From Chloroflexota bacterium (GTDB lineage: Bacteria > Chloroflexota > Anaerolineae > Anaerolineales > Anaerolineaceae): a stretch of DNA of 64,000 nt. Made by a program: the position numbers and the translations under genes. The notes beneath the pieces were generated by a model. The model was not told the DNA's origin. It worked only from the letters and a program-made list of their open reading frames with translations, and ran no database searches. The stretch covers positions 1 to 64,000 of the forward strand of contig JAKAFP010000007.1 of NCBI GenBank assembly GCA_021825925.1, read 5' to 3'. Position 1 is the first letter of the stretch; each line of letters opens with the position of its first letter. Positions 9,346-16,987 of the stretch are shown here, one piece after another.

Positions 9346-9434
9346 TTGCCCACTCCTCAAACACAAATAATAATACTAACTTGACTTATTTTATCATATA
9401 TGAATGCAATATGCATCCAGATAAGATTGTACGA

Positions 9435-9989
9435 CTATCGCAGTGGTTTAGTATTAATCATAGGAAAGAAAATGAGGAATAATCCTGCGATCATACTAAT
9501 AATGCAAAACACTCTAGCCGACTGATAAGAAAAACCAATAAAGTTATTAACCACAAATTTCAATGGTCTTGCCAGGATCAATTCTTTTTCACCTTTTGTG
9601 GATTCAATAAAAAGCCATAACGTCCCAGAAAAACTTCCCGTTTTAGGTGAAGTTACATCCCAAATCAGCACCACAGGTTTTGTCGGGTCAACGGTTACCT
9701 TGCCCTCTCCCTTTGGGTTCACCTCCAAATTATTCAGCTCAAGTTTACTGATGAAAGACAATTCATTGTTCGCCGTTGTCTTTTGATCAATAACAATATT
9801 CAACTTGATCTCGGTGTTGTCTCCAACATGGAGCTGGGATGCCTGACTTAAAGATAAAGTTCCTGCCAATCCATCAGGAGTCATAAAAGGAATTTTTGTG
9901 GTTTGTATGGAAGCCGGCCATAGAGAAAAGAATAATCCAAGGGCTGCCAATACTAGAAGAATATTTCCAACGATTCGAGTCCATCTCAT
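9435..9989 (-). CDS. hypothetical membrane protein with extracytoplasmic domain
   Basis: A 184-aa protein starting MRWTRIVGN at 9989. An in-frame extension upstream runs through the preceding terminator and is unlikely to be translated. It has an N-terminal hydrophobic helix (about residues 7-25), an extracytoplasmic beta-rich middle of about 120 residues with no motif I recognise, and a C-terminal helix (about 155-175). The topology suggests a membrane-anchored domain outside the cytoplasm. It lies between a terminator and nuoA on the same strand. Its function is unknown. Confidence 0.6.
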   Translation of the reverse strand: MRWTRIVGNILLVLAALGLFFSLWPASIQTTKIPFMTPDGLAGTLSLSQASQLHVGDNTEIKLNIVIDQKTTANNELSFISKLELNNLEVNPKGEGKVTVDPTKPVVLIWDVTSPKTGSFSGTLWLFIESTKGEKELILARPLKFVVNNFIGFSYQSARVFCIISMIAGLFLIFFPMINTKPLR

Positions 9990-10014
9990 AGCTGAATTAT
10001 ACAGGAAACAAAAA

Positions 10015-10034
10015 ACCGGCGCATATGCGCCGGT
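10015..10034 (-). terminator. intrinsic terminator
   Basis: The perfect palindrome ACCGGCGCAT/ATGCGCCGGT is followed on the minus strand by TTTTTTGTTT. It lies 19 bp after the SHOCT-like membrane protein gene and ends that operon. Confidence 0.85.
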
Positions 10035-10053
10035 CATAAGGAGGGGATATCTC

Positions 10054-10683
10054 TTAGTTGATAAAAATTTCCACTTTTGAACCGTCTTTGTCATCATCCA
10101 CCTGAACCTGGAAAGGTTCACCTTTTTTGATGGATGCTTCTGCCTCATCCAGAACATTGAGAATTCCCTGACTTCTGACTTCCTCGGGCAAGTATTGGCC
10201 GAAGTTTTTCATGACCCAGCGTGCAATGTTAAATGGCACTGGCATGCTGAAAATGAATAGTCCTTGGTTGCCTGATTTCTCCGAGTGAACTTTCACATGC
10301 ATCCATGGAGAATCCATCAGCGCCCAACCAAAGATCAACAATCCTATGCCGATCAACATGGGTATCCATGATAACCAGAAACCCCAGCTCAACCCTTTTT
10401 GGGTATATCCCTGATAGATCCAATAGGCAGAAAAACCTGACAAGATCGCTCCGCCTACCAGGAACATGCTCCAGGCAGCCTTCCAACAGCCCGACACTTC
10501 ATGTTTTTCAACGCCACCCATGGAAGGATCCGACCCGACTGGCGGCTCCGGTTCTGAACCCTGTGATTCCCGCCCGGTTTTCGCGTTCTCAAGTATGCCG
10601 ATCAGGTCCGCCCCTTCTTCGATCGAAAGGGTGCCGTCCTCAACTTTTCGTAATATTTCCAATTTGCTTTCGTCAGTCGTCAT
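10054..10683 (-). CDS. SHOCT-like domain membrane protein
   Basis: 209 aa. Residues about 5-32 (ILRKVEDGTLSIEEGADLIG) match the short helical SHOCT-like element typical of YvlB/DUF4097-type proteins. A Pro/Glu-rich linker follows, then two membrane helices (about 70-90 and 100-122) and a C-terminal soluble domain. It is encoded 9 bp after a DUF4097-like protein that carries the same element at its C-terminus, so the two form an operon and may interact. In other bacteria such pairs are linked to envelope stress, but their biochemical role is unknown. A terminator follows the gene. Confidence 0.6.
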   Translation of the reverse strand: MTTDESKLEILRKVEDGTLSIEEGADLIGILENAKTGRESQGSEPEPPVGSDPSMGGVEKHEVSGCWKAAWSMFLVGGAILSGFSAYWIYQGYTQKGLSWGFWLSWIPMLIGIGLLIFGWALMDSPWMHVKVHSEKSGNQGLFIFSMPVPFNIARWVMKNFGQYLPEEVRSQGILNVLDEAEASIKKGEPFQVQVDDDKDGSKVEIFIN

Positions 10684-10692
10684 TGTTTCACC

Positions 10693-11811
10693 TCAGCGAT
10701 CCAGAGCATTTAACAGTTTTTCTGCTTCTTCAACATTTATTTTCTTTTCCTGCAGCATCTTCAGAACCAGCATACGCTCTTCATCACTTGGTCCTGTTTT
10801 GGCAGAAGCAGGCGGCGGATTGTCATTCATTGAGAACCCGACCACATTATGGCGAGGTCCAGGGCGGAAACGGCTATCATCCAAATCGCGGAAGACGCGT
10901 TCGACTTCACGGCCAGCCATCTTGCTGGCCTTTTCAGCTTCCTTGATCGCCATATCCATCGAATCGCCAGCGATCTTCAGGCCCTCACGTACTTTTCGCC
11001 CAATATCAAAACCAAAGTTCTTCCAGTGGTCGTCATCCCAAATAGAATCATGATCCACAGAATCTGCTTTGTCTCGATCTGTAACTTTTATACTGTCCCC
11101 TGCTGTCAGAGATACGATTGCCCCACCACTTCCCAGTGGAACCGAAAACTCGCTGCCCTCAAGCTCAACTTCCTGCCCGCTTGCGTGGACTTCGATGCTT
11201 TCACCGCCGCTTTTTAAGGCCAATTGACAGTTGGCATTTTCAGGCAGAAAAAGTTCAATGTCAGAACCAGCTTTTACCCGGATCTCTGGTACGTTAGGTT
11301 GGGAGAGCTGCAAAATAACCTCATCTCCGGCATTCACTTCAACCTTGCCTGAGAAATTGTAGATGTGGACATCGCCGCCTATGCCTCCTGCCAGCAGGGA
11401 TTCGCCGCCATCAGCAGTGAGCGAACCACCTACACGCGCCAGCTCAATGGCTCCGATGGCAGCATAAATATGACAATCGCCGCCAACGGTTTCCACTGAA
11501 GCGCCGTTGATGGAATCCATCTTCAAATCACCACCAATTTTGCCAATGACCACCCTGCTTTTAAGGTTCTTCAACTGGCCGTCACCGCCAGTCTTTTCCA
11601 CGGTCACCATGGCTGTGCTCGGCAAAAGTAAACGGCAGTCAGTATCAGAATGAATACGGTAGATGCCGTTATCTTCGCGCATGCGCAGACTGTCACCCTG
11701 ATCTACGATCACAACCAGAGTGGATTCTTCGTTACCTTCAACGGAAAGATCGGCGTTGCACTTGACCATAATTCGTGCGTCCGATTTTATCGGGATTATT
11801 GTTTGTTTCAT
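10693..11811 (-). CDS. DUF4097-like beta-repeat protein with C-terminal SHOCT-like element
   Basis: 372 aa without a signal peptide. Residues about 20-235 form a repetitive, Gly-rich beta pattern (for example KTGGDGQLKNL and ETVGGDCHIYA) as in DUF4097 putative adhesin/beta-helix proteins. The middle is charged, and residues about 343-370 (MLVLKMLQEKKINVEEAEKL) form a SHOCT-like helical pair. It is first in a two-gene operon with 10054-10683, preceded by a good sigma-70 promoter at 11858-11886. Despite the family label 'adhesin', the lack of a signal sequence points to a cytoplasmic protein. Confidence 0.65.
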   Translation of the reverse strand: MKQTIIPIKSDARIMVKCNADLSVEGNEESTLVVIVDQGDSLRMREDNGIYRIHSDTDCRLLLPSTAMVTVEKTGGDGQLKNLKSRVVIGKIGGDLKMDSINGASVETVGGDCHIYAAIGAIELARVGGSLTADGGESLLAGGIGGDVHIYNFSGKVEVNAGDEVILQLSQPNVPEIRVKAGSDIELFLPENANCQLALKSGGESIEVHASGQEVELEGSEFSVPLGSGGAIVSLTAGDSIKVTDRDKADSVDHDSIWDDDHWKNFGFDIGRKVREGLKIAGDSMDMAIKEAEKASKMAGREVERVFRDLDDSRFRPGPRHNVVGFSMNDNPPPASAKTGPSDEERMLVLKMLQEKKINVEEAEKLLNALDR

Positions 11812-11857
11812 GTTAGCCTCTCAATTTTCTTCAACAGATATTCAATATTTCTAAAAT

Positions 11858-11886
11858 AGTTTAGCAATATTTTTGCTTTTTGTCAA
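11858..11886 (-). promoter_or_regulatory. sigma-70-type promoter for the DUF4097 operon
   Basis: On the minus strand TTGACA (11886-11881) and TAAACT (11863-11858) are separated by exactly 17 bases. The -10 lies 46 bp before the start codon of 10693-11811. The rest of the divergent gap to 12073 is AT-rich, with no further gene. Confidence 0.7.
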
Positions 11887-12073
11887 TAGTTGTTGTAATT
11901 ATTGCATATTTTCGGCAATATTATTAATATTATCAAAGTAAGCTTCAAGATGTTACTTGATCTTCTTCCCAGTGGCTTATATATGAAAAATATTAATTCG
12001 CCTCGCGCAAGTATTCCCCTCTCAAGGGTTGGAGGTATACTATTTTCGTCATTCCTATATAGAAAGGCTATTT

Positions 12074-12493
12074 ATGAAAACGAGATTGATCTTTTTGGTG
12101 TGTCTTTTATCAGCAATTGTTCTCTCTGCTTGCGGTGCGCAGGCAACTCCCGTTTATGTTCCTGAAGGTGCCGACCGTGATGCCATCGTTGCCAAAACAG
12201 ATGTCATCGTCAAGGATTTGATCTCAGGGATAGAAGCCAAGGATTACGATACTTTTTCCAGCCACTTCTCGGAAGTCATGTTGAATTCCATCAAGACCGC
12301 CGATATGGAGAAAATTTATGCCAGTTTTGACCCCCTTGGGAAATCCGAATCTGTGAAATTGATCAACGTGCAGGATGTTGGCAATTTTTATGCCGTACGG
12401 TATGAAGTCACCTATCCTAAAAAGATCGTGATCTTCCGTATTGTAGTGGATAAAACTGATCCCGGTGTACAAAGTGGGCTCTGGTTCGAATAA
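12074..12493 (+). CDS. lipoprotein, DUF3887-like
   Basis: 139 aa, starting MKTRLIFLVC at 12074 rather than at the upstream in-frame ATG, because this places a lipoprotein signal peptide at the N-terminus (lipobox LSAC, cysteine about residue 20). The mature part is a small alpha/beta domain of about 105 residues (VKDLISGIEAKDYDTF onward) that resembles the DUF3887 fold in which a protein repeatedly loses or binds a ligand. That family assignment is tentative. It is probably anchored on the outer face of the membrane. It stands alone, divergent from the DUF4097 operon. Confidence 0.65.
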   Translation: MKTRLIFLVCLLSAIVLSACGAQATPVYVPEGADRDAIVAKTDVIVKDLISGIEAKDYDTFSSHFSEVMLNSIKTADMEKIYASFDPLGKSESVKLINVQDVGNFYAVRYEVTYPKKIVIFRIVVDKTDPGVQSGLWFE

Positions 12494-12580
12494 AGACTAT
12501 TGGCGCGGGTTGTATAATATTTATAGTGTTGAATACTTTTATACACATTGGGTTTTGGGAACTAGTTTAAGGAGATCAAA

Positions 12581-12751
12581 ATGAAATTAACCCCGCCAAA
12601 AGCAATTACTTTTTGGATTTCGATCCTGTTGGTTGTCTTGGGAGCCGCCGCTTCGGTTCTCTCTTTGGGTGTCATCAGCACATTCTCTACCGCCATCATG
12701 GTGCTTGGCTTTGTACTTCTGGCTCTGGGTAATATGATCAAAGGCCTTTAG
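12581..12751 (+). CDS. small two-helix membrane protein (56 aa)
   Basis: A 56-aa protein beginning MKLTPPKAIT, with AAGGAG 6 bases before the ATG and a strong terminator right behind it. It is made of a short basic N-terminus and two hydrophobic helices (about residues 9-30 and 34-52) ending NMIKGL. Small proteins of this appearance are frequent in Anaerolineae as far as I know. The function is unknown. The clean ribosome site and terminator argue that it is a real gene. Confidence 0.7.
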   Translation: MKLTPPKAITFWISILLVVLGAAASVLSLGVISTFSTAIMVLGFVLLALGNMIKGL

Positions 12752-12774
12752 AGGCTTAGGGAATGGTTCAAAAC

Positions 12775-12798
12775 AAACCCCGCATTGTTGCGGGGTTT
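12775..12798 (+). terminator. intrinsic terminator
   Basis: AAACCCCGCA pairs with TGCGGGGTTT across TTGT and is followed by GTTTTATTATT. It ends the small membrane-protein transcript and can also work on the minus strand for 12830-13219. Confidence 0.85.
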
Positions 12799-12829
12799 GT
12801 TTTATTATTGAATGGTGATATCCAAGACA

Positions 12830-13219
12830 CTAGGTTTCTTTGGAATGATCCTCTTTCTTATGGTTCAACTCCACTACGCGTTGAGCCAAAGCGATTAAAA
12901 CAGAAAGAGAAAAAGTTTGAACCTCTTCGGAATTAATACTGATTATCTGCTTCCAAATTTCTTCATCTCGAATTTCGTTTAGAAACTCGCGACCAGCGTT
13001 GGTTAATTTTGCCGGGAAGTAATGGTTGCCCATTTCTGTTTTTTGATTGATGGTTTCTATCAACTCAGAACGGCCAAAGAGAGTTACCTGTCGGCCAAAG
13101 ATGCCATCCGGTATCTTTGAAAACCCCAATTGATCTTTAGTGAGTGGTGAAATCGGATCTGTTTCTTCACGTTCAATTGCAAGTAAAAAATCACGTACAA
13201 ATGTAAAATCCGTATTCAT
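12830..13219 (-). CDS. DUF2513-like protein
   Basis: 129 aa. The N-terminal part (residues 5-20, FVRDFLLAIEREETDP) and LTNAGREFLNEIRDEEIW (about 72-89) match the look of DUF2513 proteins. That family has a winged-helix fold, is often phage- or plasmid-borne, and has no known activity. The start follows AGGAGGG-like sequence (CCTCCTACG on the plus strand upstream). It stands as a single gene between two terminator regions. Its presence outside the prophage may reflect an older mobile-element remnant. Confidence 0.6.
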   Translation of the reverse strand: MNTDFTFVRDFLLAIEREETDPISPLTKDQLGFSKIPDGIFGRQVTLFGRSELIETINQKTEMGNHYFPAKLTNAGREFLNEIRDEEIWKQIISINSEEVQTFSLSVLIALAQRVVELNHKKEDHSKET

Positions 13220-13365
13220 AATAGACCCTCCTACGCAAGTAAGTCTTTCTGCATTGTACTCTCAAAATGATAAGTTCCTCCATACACAAATGAAAAGACA
13301 CAATAGAAAATGAATGCATTGTGTCTTGGTTTACAAATAACTATAAGATTTTAGAAAACACAGCG

Positions 13366-14199
13366 TTATGGATGTTTGATCATCCATTCCTCCACATCTT
13401 TCATTTCAAGCTCCCAATCAAGGTCAGCGTGAATGTTATGGTAGGCGCCGGGATAGGTTTTTATAGCCTTATCTGGACAAACCAGTGAGTCAAAAAATCC
13501 TTTCGAACCATTTGGATGATTAACCTTATCCGCCTCGCCGTGGACCAGTAACAGCGGAGTGCGAATTTTCTTTACATTAGCCTTGACTTCTTTAACCGTG
13601 CGCATACATTCGGTTCCCCAACGTGCGGTTACCCGACTGCGATATAGAGGATCATCTTTCATGGCCTGCCTTTCAATTTCATCTCGTGTACCAACTTCGT
13701 AATCAACCCCAAGATCCATCGAAAAACGCGGAAAAATTCCCGACATAATTTTTGCCATAAATATCGTGAACGGACTCCCTACGCCAACCGGTTCAAGAGG
13801 CGCCCCGCTGATCACAGCGCCGTGGATATATTTTGAATGGTGTTCGAGATAATCCAATCCGATCAAGGCGCCCAGACTGTGACAAAACAGGTAGACATGC
13901 TCATGGTTGGCCATCAGATGCACCTGGTCAAGAAATAATCCCAGGTCTTCACGGTAATCCGAGAAATGGTCAATATGACCTTCCTGGCCACCCGATCTGC
14001 CGTAACCACGCAGGTCATAACCATACACCCCAATTCGCCTGGCAACAAAATAATCCACCAGGTGATGGTAATGACTGCAGTTCTCATCCATGCCGTGCAC
14101 GATCACAATGACTTTATCTGGTTTCTCTTCCGGCTGCCAACTCTGGAAAAACAGTTCAATTCCCCCCTTACCAATAAAATTACCCTGATTCTCTTTCAA
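13366..14199 (-). CDS. alpha/beta hydrolase, monoacylglycerol-lipase-like (Hydrolase_4)
   Basis: 277 aa, cytoplasmic (no signal peptide). The fold landmarks are the oxyanion segment VIVHGMDENCSHY (32-44), DLRGYGRSGG (62-71) and the nucleophile elbow CHSLG with Ser108. The acid is probably D224 (VHGEADKV) and the base H254 (GAYHN). The order and spacing fit the lysophospholipase/monoglyceride lipase group. The first glycine of the usual GxSxG elbow is cysteine (C106). Substrates are probably acylglycerols or other esters. It is monocistronic. Specificity cannot be read from the sequence. Confidence 0.8.
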   Translation of the reverse strand: MKENQGNFIGKGGIELFFQSWQPEEKPDKVIVIVHGMDENCSHYHHLVDYFVARRIGVYGYDLRGYGRSGGQEGHIDHFSDYREDLGLFLDQVHLMANHEHVYLFCHSLGALIGLDYLEHHSKYIHGAVISGAPLEPVGVGSPFTIFMAKIMSGIFPRFSMDLGVDYEVGTRDEIERQAMKDDPLYRSRVTARWGTECMRTVKEVKANVKKIRTPLLLVHGEADKVNHPNGSKGFFDSLVCPDKAIKTYPGAYHNIHADLDWELEMKDVEEWMIKHP

Positions 14200-14332
14200 C
14201 GGCTGCTCCTTCTCTATACCAATAGTAAATTCATTCTACAACTTATAAAATGAAGTTACAATATTAATAAGACATATCTTATCCTAATTAAATAATTGTT
14301 CTTTGCTTCTGCAATAGGGAGCGAAAAATAAA

Positions 14333-14354
14333 ATGCCCTCCTGATGGAGGGCAT
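14333..14354 (-). terminator. intrinsic terminator of the sigma/anti-sigma operon
   Basis: ATGCCCTCC pairs with GGAGGGCAT and is followed on the minus strand by TTTATTTTTC. It lies 16 bp beyond the stop of 14371-16224. Confidence 0.85.
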
Positions 14355-14370
14355 CTCGACTATATGAAGT

Positions 14371-16224
14371 TTAATGCATACTATCTGCAATAGCGATCAA
14401 AGTTTCTGAAGGAACTTGAAATGGTGCATGAACTTCTATGTAATACTGCGTATCACCCTCGAACCAGACAATTTCATGATTACAGTTTGTACCATAAGGT
14501 TCAGAATCTGTACAAAACGTACTGTAAATGGCTGACACACCACGGACCGTCGCATTTGAATAACCACCACCCAAACGACGGAGTTCAAGGGTTTGATCCG
14601 ATTGGGGGATCTGATATACAAGTATCCTGCTTCTTTCCCCGTCCAACGAGTCGGAAATATCCTTATACTCTGTTACGATCGCATATGGCCAACCTGCAAC
14701 TTTACCAGCAAAGACATGATCAAATTGGAAAGTAGATAACATTACAGCTGGCTCAAGGATTTCCATCCCGATAATTTTTTCAGCATCTTTCAGCGAGAGT
14801 AACCGTTCCGGGTCAAGTTTTGAAGGATCCTCTGTTACTACCTTTCCATTTATTGATTGTGCAATTCTTTGCATTTCAAGTTTACTGACAAAACTAATTC
14901 CATCTCCATAATCTTGTCTTGCTAAAATGGCGAAAGAGCGATCTTGCTGCTGCCAAAGTAGGGCGCGACCAACGATTGATGGAACCCCACCACAGAAGGC
15001 ATCAACTTGAACACTGGTTTCAAATAATGTAGCCTCTTCTCCATCAGTGTTATTAATATTGATAACTTCCTCTACAAGCTCAAATTCGCCGTTTGATCCT
15101 GCAGAGTTGATTTCTGTTTGAAAACCCTCCAAACTGGGCATCGGTAGGGTACTCTGCGCGATTACAAGAGCTGGAAATTGTGGATCTTCTTTATAGCCTC
15201 GAAAATATTGGCAGATGGTGTTTCGCTCACTGTCATACGTAGTCTTATAAAGTGCCAAACCTGCCGGTATCTGGTTTGTTTTTTTGAAAACAAATCCTGC
15301 TTTAATTTCAGCCTCATCAAGTGAAATTCCATCATCGGTCAAGGTGGTAATGCTCGTATCGCTGTCCGTTTGAACCTCTTCAGCCATTGTTTTTAGTTGT
15401 TCCATATCGTAGCCAATTGGTCCATTAACTCCCCTTTGCGGATTATTGATCAGGGTGAAATTGATATCCCCCGCTTGCCACCGCAAAGTCCTGCTGGGGA
15501 TAGATTCATCCCAAACTAACACATCCTCTTTCATCCCATTCAGGCCACTCCAAGATCCCTCAACGTATTCAGCGGGGTATTGATGAACTTTCGTACTTTG
15601 AATGACTGCGTCTTTTCCGACTGTCCAAGTGTCGTTTGGATTTGAAACAATAGAGCTCTCAATCAAGGTTATTGTTCCAAAAACTCCTGAATATTGCAGC
15701 AAGACCCCATTTGGGATTGAGGTGGCACCATTGAATGCCATTCCCCCAGGTAATGTGCCCAACGCTTGTATCATAAAGGGTGTGCTTTTTTGCACTTCAT
15801 CCAATGTGCAGCGTGGAAGAAGTGGTGATCCACAACCTTCATCCAATTTTGGATTGACTGCCAAAGGTGTGGCGGCCAATTCAGTGGGTTGCGGTTCCAG
15901 GCAGGCTTGCATTTGATTCACCGTCTGTTGGTTGCTGTCGCCTCTGGTAAAAAAGTTGACGATTTCTTGAGCCAACACCTTCCCTTGCGGGGTGACAAAG
16001 ATAACAATTCCCAACAATATTAATGTGACACATGCGCCCGCGGTCCAGCTAATAGTTGAGGTAATTCGATTTCGCTTATTCATTTTAGTTTCTCCTTGGT
16101 TAATTAGGAGAAGCCGTTTCGCGACAAGTGCTTGTCTGACTCCCTGCCAAAGATGGATCGAACCTGGGAGGAACTCTTCTTCTGATATAGTCTGCATTTC
16201 TTTACGGATTTGTGTTTTTTTCAT
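14371..16224 (-). CDS. probable membrane-anchored anti-sigma factor
   Basis: 617 aa. It has a cytoplasmic N-terminus of about 55 residues and one membrane helix (about 58-77, TAGACVTLILLGIVIFV). The large outer part contains two repeated DUF4367-like stretches (for example RTLRWQAGDINFTLI and VGRALLWQQQDRSFAIL). The start ATG overlaps the stop of an ECF sigma factor gene by 4 bp, the classic arrangement of a sigma/anti-sigma pair. The N-terminal region would bind the sigma factor and the outer domain would sense an envelope signal. This role is inferred from context, as no zinc-anti-sigma HxxxCxxC motif is visible. Confidence 0.65.
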   Translation of the reverse strand: MKKTQIRKEMQTISEEEFLPGSIHLWQGVRQALVAKRLLLINQGETKMNKRNRITSTISWTAGACVTLILLGIVIFVTPQGKVLAQEIVNFFTRGDSNQQTVNQMQACLEPQPTELAATPLAVNPKLDEGCGSPLLPRCTLDEVQKSTPFMIQALGTLPGGMAFNGATSIPNGVLLQYSGVFGTITLIESSIVSNPNDTWTVGKDAVIQSTKVHQYPAEYVEGSWSGLNGMKEDVLVWDESIPSRTLRWQAGDINFTLINNPQRGVNGPIGYDMEQLKTMAEEVQTDSDTSITTLTDDGISLDEAEIKAGFVFKKTNQIPAGLALYKTTYDSERNTICQYFRGYKEDPQFPALVIAQSTLPMPSLEGFQTEINSAGSNGEFELVEEVININNTDGEEATLFETSVQVDAFCGGVPSIVGRALLWQQQDRSFAILARQDYGDGISFVSKLEMQRIAQSINGKVVTEDPSKLDPERLLSLKDAEKIIGMEILEPAVMLSTFQFDHVFAGKVAGWPYAIVTEYKDISDSLDGERSRILVYQIPQSDQTLELRRLGGGYSNATVRGVSAIYSTFCTDSEPYGTNCNHEIVWFEGDTQYYIEVHAPFQVPSETLIAIADSMH

Positions 16225-16808
16225 TTCAACCTCCCGCTTTCAAGGGTCTCTCCATCTTCGGCGGTTAACAAAAATTTCAATCGTTTTCGTGCTACCCGAA
16301 GCCACCATTTGACTGTACTGAGCGGTTGCCTTAACCTGACCGACATTTCATTTTCAGGCAGTTCCAGGTAGTAACGCATCACCACCACTGCACGCTGCTC
16401 AACACTCAATTGCTTCAATGCCTTTCGTAGTCGTTCATGGTGCTCTTTGATCTCCATTTGCGCTTCAGGCAACGGGTCGGGATCTATTAGCCATTTGGCA
16501 AGTGCTGCGGTTTCATCATCCACCTCTTCCGCTAATGGCTCTATCCTTTTTTGTTGCCGGGTTATTTTGATTGCGTCATTAACCACAATTCGAAAAAACC
16601 ATGGTGCAAACGGTCGTGAAACATCAAAAAGCGCGATCTTTTCAACCACTTTAACATAGGCATTTTGAGCTACTTCCTCAGCCAGCCTTCGCTCTTGCAA
16701 GATCAAAAATGCACTGCGGACAGCCGTTTCTTGGTAACGATTGATTAATTCTTCCAAACCGGTGAAATCACCCCGTCTTAATCGCGAAATTGCTTCTTTT
16801 TCGTCCAT
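16221..16808 (-). CDS. ECF-type RNA polymerase sigma factor
   Basis: 195 aa with sigma region 2 (about 18-85, including RLAEEVAQNAYVKVVE and PWFFRIVVNDAI) and region 4 (about 128-180, LSVEQRAVVVMRYYLELPE then a helix-turn-helix ending STVKWWLRVARKRL). Regions 1.1 and 3 are missing, as expected for the ECF group. It directs polymerase to a stress regulon when released from its anti-sigma factor, which is encoded immediately downstream with a 4-bp overlap. The ATG at 16808 has only a weak GGGCC upstream. Autoregulation is likely, but I did not find a firm ECF promoter. Confidence 0.88.
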   Translation of the reverse strand: MDEKEAISRLRRGDFTGLEELINRYQETAVRSAFLILQERRLAEEVAQNAYVKVVEKIALFDVSRPFAPWFFRIVVNDAIKITRQQKRIEPLAEEVDDETAALAKWLIDPDPLPEAQMEIKEHHERLRKALKQLSVEQRAVVVMRYYLELPENEMSVRLRQPLSTVKWWLRVARKRLKFLLTAEDGETLESGRLK

Positions 16809-16928
16809 GCATGGCCCTTTGTGGAGAATTCTCTATTAACTATATCCATTGGTGGCTAAAAAGAGAGTGAAAAAAATCTTATTTACTTACCCGGAACAAT
16901 CCAATATTAAAACACACTGTTATAAAAA

Positions 16929-16958
16929 AACCCTGATGTGGAATTCCATGTCAGGGTT
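16929..16958 (-). terminator. intrinsic terminator
   Basis: AACCCTGA...TCAGGGTT with inner TGTGGAATTCCA forms a long stem, and TTTTTTTATAA follows on the minus strand. It lies 29 bp beyond the 16988-19063 gene. Confidence 0.85.
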
Positions 16959-16987
16959 CTATATATTGAGAAATGATTCTAAACTGA

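Noticed and set aside
9367-9434. Promoter for nuoA
   Set aside because: Several TATAAT-like and TTGCAT/TTGACT-like hexamers exist, but none has correct spacing and direction together.
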